Shown piece after piece: positions 32,107 to 42,442 of a DNA stretch of 64,000 bases. Position 1 is the first letter of the stretch. Each line of letters starts with the position of its first letter. The notes beneath the pieces are model-generated. The model ran no database searches. It was not told the origin of the DNA and saw only the letters and a program-made list of their open reading frames with translations. Source of the DNA: Agarophyton chilense (lineage: Eukaryota > Rhodophyta > Florideophyceae > Gracilariales > Gracilariaceae). Where the stretch lies: the NCBI GenBank assembly GCA_030374765.1, contig JARGXX010000115.1:248001-312000 (forward strand). The letters are read 5' to 3'. Both the position numbers and the translations under genes were made by a program.

Positions 32107-35100
32107 TTCTAAGCCGGAGTTGAAGACGCCCGAGGCGCTCCAGCTTCGCTCCCCAGCTGTGACTATCCTTTCAAGGAAAACGGCTGACACCGACGTTAAC
32201 TCGGGATACTTTAGTGTCCTCCGTCGCCCGTGGATACGGTCCCGTAATCTCCGTATTCCGGATCGAGTTATGGTAATGGCCAAGCGGAATTATAAGGTAT
32301 TCGCCGACTTCGGCCTGTCCAACCAGTTTATGGTTCGTCAAATATCTGTCCTGGATACAGGAGCCGCTCCTAACTTAATTCATGTTGAATTGTTACCCCC
32401 GCTGCTGCGGGTTCAAGTTCGTACCGGTCCACGTTTGGATATCGCCGATGCGAACAACCACCCGCTACGGACACTGGGTACAATTTCCCCCATGGTGAGG
32501 TTAGGCTCCTATCTCGTTCAACTGGAGTTTATTGTATGCAAGTCACTTGCAGCACCAGTCATACTGGGTTGTGACTTTTGCGACCGCTTTGTGGAAGCCA
32601 TCCGTCCTCGGAATAGAACTGTGGAACTCGAAGACGGGTCTACGATCCCAATCGTTTGTAAACCCTTACAGGGAGCAGCGCGAACACGCGTTCCTCTCCC
32701 CGTCGCGCAGGAATCTGTGAAGAAGGACCCGGTGTCTACACGGGTAAAGGTTGCTAAGTCAGTGGCTATCCCGCCAGAAACCCAGGTTTGGGTCACAGTT
32801 GTTACCAAGCAAATTGGGGTGCATGTGGTACAACCGAACCCGTCTCTGTATACGCGGCGTCAACTCGCCCTTGCGAATGGGGTTGTCTCCGTGGAACCGG
32901 ATAAACCTTTCAAGGTTTTGGTAGCCAACTTTGGAAAGACAACGCAGCATTTGGTCAAACACCAGATCCTGCGTTCTGTTCTTCCACACCCGCATGCGGT
33001 CGTACCTACAAAGATCTCTATCGCAGAGGTCCTTGGTGTGGCGGACCCTAAGGAGGGGGAGGACACTGCCGAAATCGCGGAAGACGGTGAGCATACGACT
33101 GCAGCTCCACACGCTGAACACTTTAAACCTCAGAAGGTTACGGCCCCTATCACTGGAGCAGACCAGACGGATCCTGTTCAGGAATTGGAGAAATGGGATC
33201 TCAACCATGTACCCGCATCTAATCGGGAGAAGCTGAGGCACATGCTTCGTGAATTTACCCCCATGTGGGATGGTTCCCTTGGAACTATTGGGATTACAGA
33301 ACACCGCATCGACTTGTTACCGAACACTCGGCCTATTGCCCAACACCCTTACAGGGCTGGACCGAAAGCTCGGGAAGAGGAGAAATTTCAGGTGGAGAAG
33401 ATGCTTAAAGCGGGCGTAATTGAACCTGCCCAGTCCGCTTGGGCCTCACCAGTGGTGTAAGTTCCGAAACCGGATGGATCGTGGCGTTTTTGCATCCATT
33501 ACAGACGCCTGAACGAGGTAACCATTAAGGATGTGTACCCGATCCCTCGGATGGACGAATACATCGACTCCCTTGGGAGCGCTACTGTTTTCTCTACCCT
33601 CGACGCCAATTTGGGCTACTGGCAAGTCCCTATTAGGGAGGAAGATCGAGGCAAAACGGCTTTCGTGTGTCATCAAGGACTTTTCCGATTCCGGAGGATG
33701 CCTTTTGGGTTGACAAATGCCCCCGCAACGTTTCAACGGGCGATAGACATTCTGTTGGCTCCCTTCAAGTGGAGAACGTGTCTAGTGTATTTAGACGACA
33801 TTATTGTCTTCTCTAACAACCTGGATGACCACCTCGAACACGTCAGGGACGTAATGAAGATACTCCGCGACGCGGGAATCACCTTGAAACTCAAGAAGTG
33901 CGAGTTTTTCACCGATACGGTTAAGTATCTGGGTCATATCATCCGTCCCGGACAGCTTTCAATCGATGAAGTACGAGTGAAATCCTTGAAGGAAGCAAAA
34001 CACCCGAAAACTCAAACGGAGTTGCGATCCTTCTTAGGTCTGTGTAACGTGTATCGCCGATTCGTCCCGAACTTTGCGGATATTGCCACCCCCCTCAACA
34101 GGCTCCTGACGAAGGGACAACCAGTTGAACTGGAACCTTTTGGCGACGCGGAAGCGTCTGCCTTCACGGCACTGGTGAATGCCGTAACATCACCACCAAT
34201 CTTGGCTCTACCCAATCCTGGGCTCCCTTACGAAGTGGACACCGATGCTAGTGCAAACCAAGTAGGGTGTGCACTGTTCCAATCCTCTGAGGATGGTGAA
34301 CGTCACCCTATTGGGTACTGGTCACGTTCCCTGAATGTCCATGAAAGGAACTACTCGGTCTCCGAGAAAGAATGTTTAGCCGTCGTGTGGGCCTTAGCTA
34401 CACTTCGCCCCTATCTGATGGGTACTCGTTTCAAAGTCCATACGGACCACGCATGCTTGCGTTGGCTCCTGAAGATCTCCGAACCCTCGCGCCGCCTTAT
34501 GCGCTGGCGTCTCCGACTGTCGGAATTCGACTTTGAGATCCTGTACAAGAAAAGGAAGCTGAACACTCAGGCTGATGCACTATCCCGCTTGGGAACAACA
34601 GCGGAAACGGAACCCTACGAGGACGATGACATCCCATGCTTTATGGTATCGGACCTCGAGGGAGGAGCTCAACCGCTGACGGATGATGTTTGTGACGATA
34701 TACTCGTCAACGAGAGTCGGGATTCGCCGACCGGCTCTTTAACTTCGGATACTCCCGAACCTGGGCCCGCTCCCTCAAGGGCCCAGTCAACTAACTCTTA
34801 CAGAGTTACTCCCCCACCGGAGGTAATCAAGCCTCCTGACTCTCCGCCTAAGGAGGGGGAGGAGGACTTAGTTCCTTCGCAGGACGATGTTTCGGCGTCA
34901 GCCAATCGCCCTAACAGGGAATCTAGTTCTCACAGTGAGACGGCGAGCCCGACCGAGCCAGCGACAGAGAAGTCACAACCCCAGCGTATGGGTAACGACA
35001 TCACCGCCGACCCAGCCGAGCACGACGTCAGAAAAGATGACGAAAACCCGCCTAGGGAGAGTCGTGTGGAGAACTCCGCACCCGGAACGCCTATAGAGCC

Positions 35101-35251
35101 GACGATAACCCGCCGCCGCGGAAGAGACACTGAGGTGTCGCACACTCAAACCCCGCTTTCTCGGGAACGAGCTGTGTCAGCGGACCCGCACGGGGAAGAT
35201 CTCGACGACGAGGTTGACCAAATTTGGCTCTCCGTCATGGAATGGGAATAG
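32072..35251 (+). pseudogene. pol of element B: protease, RT, RNase H, low-complexity tail; no integrase core
   Basis: Protease VLDTGAAPNL (about 32350) and ILGCDFCDRF. RT from GVIEPAQSAWASPVV, with TAA at 33458 where Leu is expected. The RT continues with HYRRLNEVTIKDVYPIPRM, RRMPFGLTNAPATFQRA, VYLDDIIVFS and YLGHIIRPG. RNase H has YEVDTDASANQVGCALF, SVSEKECLAVVWAL, VHTDHACLRWLL and QADALSR. After RNase H the frame enters a 200-residue Pro/Ser/Asp/Glu-rich segment and stops at 35249. Neither the integrase HHCC finger nor the D-D-E core found in A and C is present. A faint remnant of the integrase C-terminal region (VDVEVLPP, NTVVIG in other phases) may lie at 35380-35620. Confidence 0.88.
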
Positions 35252-35829
35252 GAACTCCTATGGAGACACTGGAACCCTCAGGAATGGGAAAGAAATGAGT
35301 GAGACCCGTCGGGGACAGCTCAGGAGAGTGCTAGCGCGTGCCGAAAGCGCCACCTCACATCCGCTTGCGGAGTGGCAATCGGCGCCCGCGCATTTATGTG
35401 GCACACGTCGAATGGCACCGAGCCAATCAAAAGGCTCTGACGACCAACCGTCGCGCAAACCGCCTCCGTCGCACGGCGCGTTGCACCAGAGCAACCTTCG
35501 TCCCCGTAGCTCGGGTTGACGTTGAAGTCTTACCCCCCTGAGATTGGAGACGCTACCGCGTCGCGGTTTCTCAACCGTCACGTAATCTAAGAACACCGTT
35601 GTTATCGGGAAGATCTCAGCTTTAAGAAGAACCCAAAACTTGGCCGTTTTGACTCCGTAGACGGAAGTTACAACGTAGCCCACAGGCCACTCGGCGCCAT
35701 TTGGACGAAGTGCTGAGACCCGCTTGCAACACGGAAAAGAACCCACAGGGGTATGTCTAGACCCTACGTTAACACCCTCAAGGGAACTTGAGCGTTCCAA
35801 GATGGAATAGAAGCCCGAACAGGGAAAAG

Positions 35830-36040
35830 TGTACCCGCAGGAATTCGTTATCGATCGCATCGTGCGTCACATCTACACCCCGAGGGAGAAGTTCGCTACC
35901 AAGTCCGATGGTACGGATTCTCGCCTGAGGAGGATACAGTGGAACCCATTGAGCACCTTCCGAGGTCTAAGGTTTTATCCTATCACCGACGCGCTCGGGT
36001 AACCTTGCCCCCAAATCTGGATCGTGCCCAAGTCGGGTAA
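35830..36040 (+). pseudogene. Chromodomain remnant at the end of element B pol
   Basis: The same phase as pol gives VRYQVRWYGFSPEED, then EPIEHLPRSKVLSYHRR, ending at TAA 36038. This is the chromodomain-like C-terminus of gypsy integrases, with Y...VRWYGF...ED..EP spacing. C has the corresponding RIRWYGFPPEADTWEP. The Trp of DTWEP is Val here. Upstream, a YPQEFVIDRIVRH start survives in another phase, showing a frameshift. Stops separate it from the RNase H tail. Confidence 0.7.
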
Positions 36041-36214
36041 GCCACCACGGGAACTGGTGTGAATGGGACCTCGAAGTGAGGAAGATGTTGGACCTCTGAA
36101 GAGGAATTGAGGAGAGTATCCCGAAGAACACGTATTGAGAGGGAATGTTTACAGGCCCTCGGCCTAGCGCCGTTAACCGGGGAACACAGCACCGGTTATC
36201 GGGACAGTTTATGA

Positions 36215-36376
36215 TGAAAAAGGAAAAGAAGACCCACGAAGTGGAGAAGAAGATTAAGAAGAAGATTGGACCCTAAGAAGGGAAGAAGATGAAGACGAAG
36301 ATGAAGAAGATCCTAGGGAGGAAGAAGAAAAGAAGTAGAAGTTAAGATCCTAGGAAGGAAGAAGAAAAGAAGTTAT
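36215..36376 (+). repeat. GA-rich purine tract between pol and the antisense gene, element B
   Basis: About 160 bases almost free of pyrimidines, built on GAAGAA and GGAAGAAGAAAAGAAG units with an AAGATCCTAGG motif repeated. It lies where plus-strand pol and the minus-strand antisense gene converge. C has a GA-rich tandem repeat at the same place. Confidence 0.75.
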
Positions 36377-36439
36377 GCAAATATCAGAAGTTTACTATTG
36401 TCGCCAAGCTATGGACTCCACAATTACCCGAAGGTGGAA

Positions 36440-38296
36440 CTACGGAAAGCCCGAGGAGGGACCCGCCCCACCGTTGGGATTCTGACCCTGATGGTACGCC
36501 GAGGCGAAAGCCAACATCTGGCTCACATCCGTCATACCCGGGGGAATCGGAATGCCCGCGTTCACGAGGCCTTGTCGCACACTATCCGCTTGCGGAGTGG
36601 CAACCGGCGCCTGCGCAAGGGTGTTCACACCCCACCCGGCGGGAGCAGATGGACCGCCACCGGATGCATTCGCCGCCGCAGCTGAGGTCGTTCCCACTGG
36701 TTGGAAGGGTGCAGATGGCTCCACAGGGAGTACTCCACTAGGAGCTGGCATGTCATTATCAAATGCTGGATCGTCCAGGTCTACTGGAGGCTCGTACTCG
36801 TAATCGTCAGTATGAATGAACCCCGTCGGGTGTCCCACCGGCATCGGTCGAGGCGAGTCAATCAGCGCCCGTGCTTGCGCCGCGCTGATGCGAACCCCTT
36901 CGAAGGGATTGTAATAGACCCAGTTACCGGAGCCCGGATCGTACCGTCCAGGAGACTTGTCTCGCGCGGATCCTTCCCCTGCGGGCTGATTTGCCACTGG
37001 AACTCGATTTCATTGGGTGTTGTCGATCACGTCCAAGACTGGATACAGGTCCTGCACGCTGCTGGCCGAACCCAACGCTGGGACAAGGTCGATTTGACAC
37101 ATGATGGTCCGTAGCATCGGAGGAATATACCAGATACGGAAATGGTCATGAGCATCCCAGAGGAGGTGCGCCGCTACGCGGGCTGCCCACTCGGCTGCAA
37201 CGAGGGCCCAGTATCCCGAGTTCGGGTCGTGCATCAAACGAGACCCGATATAGTAGATACATGGGGGCAGTTCAGCAAAGCACCCTCGGGGGACCCCGAC
37301 CTTACTCCACCAAGCTGGAAGGAGCACGAATCGCCCAACCTTCGCCGTGTTACGGATACGCTCCAGTTCCACGTGAGGATACTGGACAAGGAACCCGAAA
37401 CGGGAGCGCGAGCGGCGCTCGAAGCGCACGCGTCGATCGAACCCATATTGGGTAAACTGCCGCTGAAGGTACCTGAATTCAGCCCGAAGGATGGGACGAC
37501 TCCATTGGAGCATATCTTCTCGGAGAGGAAAACCCGGTCCGCGGAACTCGGCTGCGGGAAAGGATGCCAAGTTATCCCCGTAGGAGACCTCACCGTACGT
37601 GCGGTAATAGGCGACATCGAACCCGTACTCCGGGGGAACCAGATGGTCAAAGCGTGACCTCTCCAATCGCTGGTAGGCCAGAGCCGCCATCGCTGCGCGG
37701 GCCTTGTCCAGGGACTCCCCGCGACTGCGGTATAGATACTGAGGCTCTATGGCTACCCGCGCCCTCCAATCGGGAGAACGTACAACCTCAACAGGTAGGC
37801 CACCCGGCAATAAGCCGTCCTCCACGTAGGAGTCGATGAGCTCATCGTCGCGAACCGCTGTTGGATGGAACCACGGAGCGCGGGAATATATCACCGGATC
37901 GGTAAGGGGACTCCACCTTCGAAAGGATTCGTTTGAGATCCAACCTCTGGAGTTTGCTACCAAGGGCATCGCATGAGCGGAGTTCCACGCCACCGCGGTG
38001 ATGTCCAAATCCTCCTGAGGATGTCGGTTGACCGCCGAGGCGGAAGGTTCGGTACCTGACGGAGCCGCATCCAAACAGGAGAAATATCCACCCTGCTGGG
38101 GAGCTTCGTTGTCCGCCGGCGCGGAGGCTGATGGCCCCGAGAGTGGGTTGATGACGTATGGGTTCATTCCCTTGAGAGGGCTAGTCGAAACCGCTGCTGC
38201 GAGAAGTTGCGTATCGCCGAAAGTCGGAGGAGTAGAAGAAAGTTGTACCGATGTGCCGGTTTTGTGGCGATCCTCAGAAGTGGTGAAGGACCCCAT
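36440..38296 (-). pseudogene. Antisense accessory gene of element B (aORF family, one in-frame stop)
   Basis: The first minus-strand ATG is at 38296, 82 bp from the 3' LTR. The same frame is open further up, to about 38335. It stays open to 36440, about 619 codons, with a single stop: TGA near 37008, where A and C have Trp (VDW). The first ~140 residues are Ser/Pro/Asn-rich. The core has RAPWFHPTAVRDDELID, PILRAEFRYLQRQ, RRSRSRFGFLVQYPHVE, DPNSGYWALV, AEWAARVAAHLLWDAHDHF and RIWYIPPMLR. Then come GNWVYYNPFEGV, MPVGHPTGFIHTDDY, an acidic stretch and a Gly/Asn/Ser-rich end. The gene order, length and core match A and C. Convergent to pol. No known family recognised. Confidence 0.82.
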
Positions 38297-38364
38297 TGGG
38301 AGATTAGTATGTATAGTGTTCGGAAAGTTAGACACCCGCGGCTTGAAATGTTCTTCCTCGTCTT

Positions 38365-38377
38365 AAGGAGGGGGAGA
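38365..38377 (+). promoter_or_regulatory. Polypurine tract of element B
   Basis: AAGGAGGGGGAGA directly before the 3' LTR, sharing AAGGAGGGGGA with A. The antisense gene starts on the other side of it. Confidence 0.8.
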
Positions 38378-39291
38378 TGTAGAGCAACGCCCAGTTAGGG
38401 GATACTTGAAGATGCAACTCATAGAATGAGGATTGAACCCTCCGAGGGTTATGATTATGATCCCCTCTATGCTGTGCTGAGGTGGCACTGTTTTCTGGTT
38501 ATATTTCGCCTATAAGGGAAAATTCGGATGGCCCATGGTTGGATTGGCCCCGTGATACACGTGGCTTAATTTTGGCACCGAATTTCGGATATTTGTTAGA
38601 ACGTTGGATTTTTGGGCCCTGGCAGTGGGATCTCCACGTGTATGGCCCTGAGCAGGTGTGCACTGCTGTAGAGTTTAGTTAGTGGGCCCTACTTAGGGAG
38701 GCGAGATCTGACAGTCCGAGCTCAGAGTAAATGACAACCAAGGTTGGTCTTCGATACCTTTAGAGGTTCTTCGTCGCCATCGTTTCGGCCTTACAACCCA
38801 GAACGGGCTCTGGTTAGCAACGCCTGCGTAGGGACACGACTCCACTTGGAGAATGCCCACGTTTGAGTTCCGTGCAACCACCCCCTTGGGACCGCTCAGA
38901 CGACCTGCGTGCACGATACCCCGTGGGGGTTCTGCTTACTTGTTGCGTGTTTTTTGTGTTTCCTTTCGAGGACAGGTTTTCGCCCCTGTATTGGGTTTCT
39001 TTTGTTGTTTCGCCCCTTTTCTGGTTCTCGGGTCCGGTGCCTGTTAGTGCCCGACCCTCGCCCCTTTTTTCCTCTTCGCCGGATTTTCCCCCATTCTTTG
39101 GGATACCCATTCCCATTCCCGATCCAACGGTTTCTACCCCTCACCTCCGTCGGTACTGCCGGAATCCCCCGTGGGAGTTACACCCCACACTACGGGTGGA
39201 ACGGAGGGCTCTGTCTCTGAGTCTGCCTCCCCCAGTGAGCAAGGCTTCGAACACCTTGAGAGCACTTCCCGTCGCCGGGTTTTGCTCCACA
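38378..39291 (+). repeat. 3' LTR of element B (914 bp)
   Basis: Begins TGTAGAGCAACGCCC and ends TTTTGCTCCACA, followed by CTATA. No mismatch with the 5' LTR was found by eye. Confidence 0.9.
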
Positions 39292-39296
39292 CTATA

Positions 39297-39389
39297 CACT
39301 TGGTACGATAGTGCAAGGACCTGGAAAGATACATTTCTATGGATTGATGGTCACGCAGCATGACAACATGACCATTTCCATTGACGGAG
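39297..39389 (+). pseudogene. RT of copia element E, 93-bp bridge between elements B and C
   Basis: This short island, right of B's duplication CTATA and left of C, reads in E's RT frame (GPGKIHFYGLMVTQHD, then ISIDG). It matches the usual thumb-region pattern of copia RTs. It shows that B and C inserted independently into the same gene less than 100 bp apart. Confidence 0.85.
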
Positions 39390-40043
39390 TGTAGTATTCT
39401 ACTATGTCGGGGAATCCGATAGGATGATTTTTTCGCGAAGTCGCGGTTGGAACTCATAAGTGAGTGATGTCATCAAACTTGTGATATGAAACGGCACACC
39501 ACGTAGGATGCCAGGAGGCAGGGTACATTAGTGGAACACGTGGTATGACGAGTGGACTGGCTTGCAACGGCGCATGTAGTGGCGATCCACGTGGCTGGTT
39601 TTACTACCCTTTGTAGCTAGACGTCCATTAAGGACCGTACCCATACAGTGGTTTGGCTAAGTGGCTGACCACTGGGTATTATTTATATATTTACTTGGGC
39701 ACTCACCCTGGAACACAGTATATAGTGTACCAAAGGTGAGCGCCGACTCCAAGTAAAGGAGACAACATGGGCATCATGACTATTCTGTTCCTCGCTTAGG
39801 ATTCCTTAACCGGAGATCCGGACGAGCTATAATAGATAGTCAGCCCCAAACCACTTCACGAGCCGCCCATCAACGTTTTACAGTTGCATTGTTCACCCTC
39901 GCTGGCGAGTAGTGGCCTTACACCCCACTTCCAGCTCTCTGGTGTTGTAGCTCTACCACCCCCTTTACTTCGCCACAAGCGACCCATCGGCAGTACGATC
40001 GCTGTCGCAGGTGTCTGCTCTCTCCGTTAGAGCGGATACTACA
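39390..40043 (+). repeat. 5' LTR of element C (654 bp)
   Basis: Begins TGTAGTATTCTACTATG and ends GAGCGGATACTACA, with an 8-bp perfect terminal inverted repeat (TGTAGTAT/ATACTACA). LTR J (1570-1786, 11636-12035) is a diverged relative. Confidence 0.9.
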
Positions 40044-40045
40044 AG

Positions 40046-40063
40046 TGGTCTCCCGACTTAGAA
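40046..40063 (+). promoter_or_regulatory. Primer-binding site of element C
   Basis: TGGTCTCCCGACTTAGAA, 2 nt after the LTR, identical to A and D. Confidence 0.75.
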
Positions 40064-40255
40064 CCACTGTGGTCAGCTGCACTGAATACTTCGTTCCTGG
40101 AACGTGGAATCAATATCGATACCTGGAACAAGTGGAATCACTACAGTTATTGGTTATCAAACCACCTCTGGCAATTGCGGAATTCATCCTGGTTGACCAC
40201 GTGGTCGAGAAGTCGAAGACACCATTTGGTTCGCACCCGGACTCAGGTTTGGTCT

Positions 40256-42411
40256 ATGATGCCGAAGACCCGAATCCAGTCGAGTACTGGTCGCTTCGGT
40301 CCTGCGGGACCACCCCCGAGACCGGGGCTCGCCTCATCTGTTGAAGCCGGAGAGCGGCTGTATCGTCAAACGATGTCGCGCTCACGCTGGGTGAATGATG
40401 AACGAGATCTCTCGGATGTACCGGCCCCTGTGGCAGCTGCAGTCAAGCCCACCACTGAAGCCGTAGTTGACCCTGAGGTCGTCGGACCTCAAGAAGAGGA
40501 TGATTTGCGCAGGGAAATGCGTCGTCTCAAGTCTGAGTCAAGCGCTTCGCGTGTGCGCATGGTTGCGTTGGAATTGCAGATCGCTGCTCTTATCGCTGAT
40601 GTAGAACGATTACGCAGTGCGCATCAAGCACTCGTTCGTCAAGACGATGGGAAGCAGGTCTCTGCATCAGTGAAAACACTACGTGAGGATTTGATCCATC
40701 TACTGGAGAGGTACGGGAATACGCCCAATGCGCTACCCGGCTTAACCGTGGATGTCGAGGAAGTCCTCACTCGAGTTAACCCTCGTTTAGAACGCCTGGA
40801 GGCGGCAGTTCATGCCCAGACTGCTGCTAAACCAGTCGTGCTGGAAGAGGAATGAGCTCCTTTGAAGGAAGCTCGTTCGAAGAAGTCGATGTCACGACGT
40901 AAGAAGTGGAAGTCCGCACGTGATTCGAGTGATGAATCGTCAAGTACGGAGGGTTTCAGTTCCAGTACTGATGATTCTGATGATTCAGATACGTCAGATG
41001 AAGACGACAGTGATGATGGTCATCGAAGGTCCCGATCTCGGAAGAAGAACACGTCTTCGTGGTTAATGAGAAAAAAGGATCACCTTACAGAGGATTGAAG
41101 GTGCTCCCATGCACGAATCCGCTTTATCGAAAGGTCCTGAATTACAGGTACTACCGTCTGAAGGTGAAGAGCAAGAAGTGCTCAGGACGCGAAACCGCGA
41201 AGGTGAAGGATCACATCAAACGATTGAAGATCGGCCTTAATGATTTAACATTTGATGGGAAAACCCCCATTCTTGTTATCGAGTTTCTCACTCGATTCGT
41301 TGCCGAAGCAGACACTCTAGAGATGAGTGAACCACAGGCATTTGTGTCTTTACCACACTTCCTGAAGGGTTTTGCTTTAGAGAAATATCATCCCGTATGC
41401 GGATCATTGACAGCCGATGAAGGCGGCGTTATCTTATGGCCAGAGGCGGTGCAGTATTTGCTGCGCAGTTACGCGACTTCAAACGCGATACGTCAGGCGA
41501 TCCTGGACCTAAGGGATGTGACACAAAAGCCTTAGGAGGGCGAAGCTGAGTACAGCTCAAGGCTTAACAAAGCTTCAGTTCGCTGTGGAAACGTCCACTC
41601 GACGGAGGACAAGATTACCTTGTACATCGACGGTGTGGACCCGAGCATCAAGTCGTTGGTAGCTCGATATCGAGAGAAGCATGGACGAGTCTCCTTTTTG
41701 GAGTTAGTTCAGTTTGCGAAAGCTGAAGGAGACGCGGCCAGAGCGCGTGGTAGCTCCCGTCGTTCAATGTCTTTTGGAACCTCAATGGGTAAGGAGAAGA
41801 TCTCCGCCAGAGTTAATCAGCGTAGCAAACTGCTACACCTGGAATCTCCAGTAGACTCACGAGATTCGTCGGTGGCACCCAAAGGGGGTGACTTGCATGA
41901 GGAGGCGGTTCATTTAATGGAATATACGGACTCTTCTGTACCTACAGTGGATCCCCCACACTCAGAGTCTCAAGACGAGGAAGCCCTAATGGCTATGGAG
42001 GGCCGTCGCCCTATGTACTGTCCCTACATGGTGCCTCCAAAAGGAGGTTTTAAGAACGGGAAACCCGGATGGGTGGATACTCGTACGGCATACCGTTCAC
42101 AACCTATGTTGACCAACCGTCCTGACGGTTTGATATGTTATTTATGTTATGGAAAACGCCATTTAAGTGCAGAATGCACGCTTCCTGCACAAGATCTGAG
42201 TCGTATCATGGCGAATTATGAAGCACTCTCAGAAGAGGAAAGGAGCCGCGTACCGGCGGGCATGTATTTGAAAGCCAAAAGTTGGTTTTCTCGGACACCA
42301 ATGCGCCGGACGGACAAGCCGGTTGCTCAGAATGCTGAAGTGTTACAACCCGGAACCCCGGTAGGAAGAGGCGCCTTTGAGGCGAATAAGCCGGTGCAAC
42401 CGGAAAACTAA
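40256..42411 (+). pseudogene. gag of element C (two stops, one frameshift)
   Basis: Possible ATGs lie at 40256 and 40373. A coiled-coil-like region (LRREMRRLKSESSASRVRM to about 40830) is followed by a stop at 40853. A Ser/Asp-rich then basic segment follows, a frameshift at the A-run near 41070, the capsid-like domain (NPLYRKVLNYRYYRL, VIEFLTRFVAEADTLEMSEP), a stop at 41531 and the zinc knuckle CYLCYGKRHLSAEC (CX2CX4HX4C) at about 42140. The frame ends CCG GAA AAC TAA at 42409. Homology with A and B covers capsid and knuckle; the N-terminus is more diverged. Confidence 0.85.
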
Positions 42412-42442
42412 GTGAGGGATCCCCTAAGGGGTCGGCACTAGT
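42402..42442 (+). promoter_or_regulatory. Candidate -1 frameshift signal between gag and pol, element C
   Basis: G GAA AAC TAA at the gag stop, with pol open in the -1 phase (CTA AGT GAG GGA). CCCC-TAA-GGGG can pair about 12 nt downstream. The stem differs in sequence from A and B but lies in the same place. Confidence 0.45.

Larger units (their letters stand above)
28904..39291 (+). mobile_element. Ty3/gypsy element B, structurally complete, 10,388 bp, recent insertion
   Basis: LTRs of 914 bp (28904-29817, 38378-39291) lie at a constant offset of 9474 and I find no difference between them. The duplication CTATA flanks the element (28899-28903, 39292-39296). Order: 5' LTR, primer-binding site, gag, protease-RT-RNase H, a Pro/Ser/Glu-rich tail, chromodomain remnant, GA-rich tract, antisense gene (minus strand), polypurine tract, 3' LTR. 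No integrase zinc finger or DDE core is visible. It is inserted in the RT of copia element E. It is the youngest insertion in the window but is defective. Confidence 0.92.

Noticed and set aside
32078-33460. Start of pol as an independent ORF with its own initiation codon
   Set aside because: The frame is open upstream through the gag stop and its first codon there is not ATG. A -1 shift from gag fits all three elements.
36440-38296. Antisense gene as an env-like protein
   Set aside because: No signal peptide, membrane segment, cysteine framework or cleavage site is visible, and it is on the wrong strand for an env.
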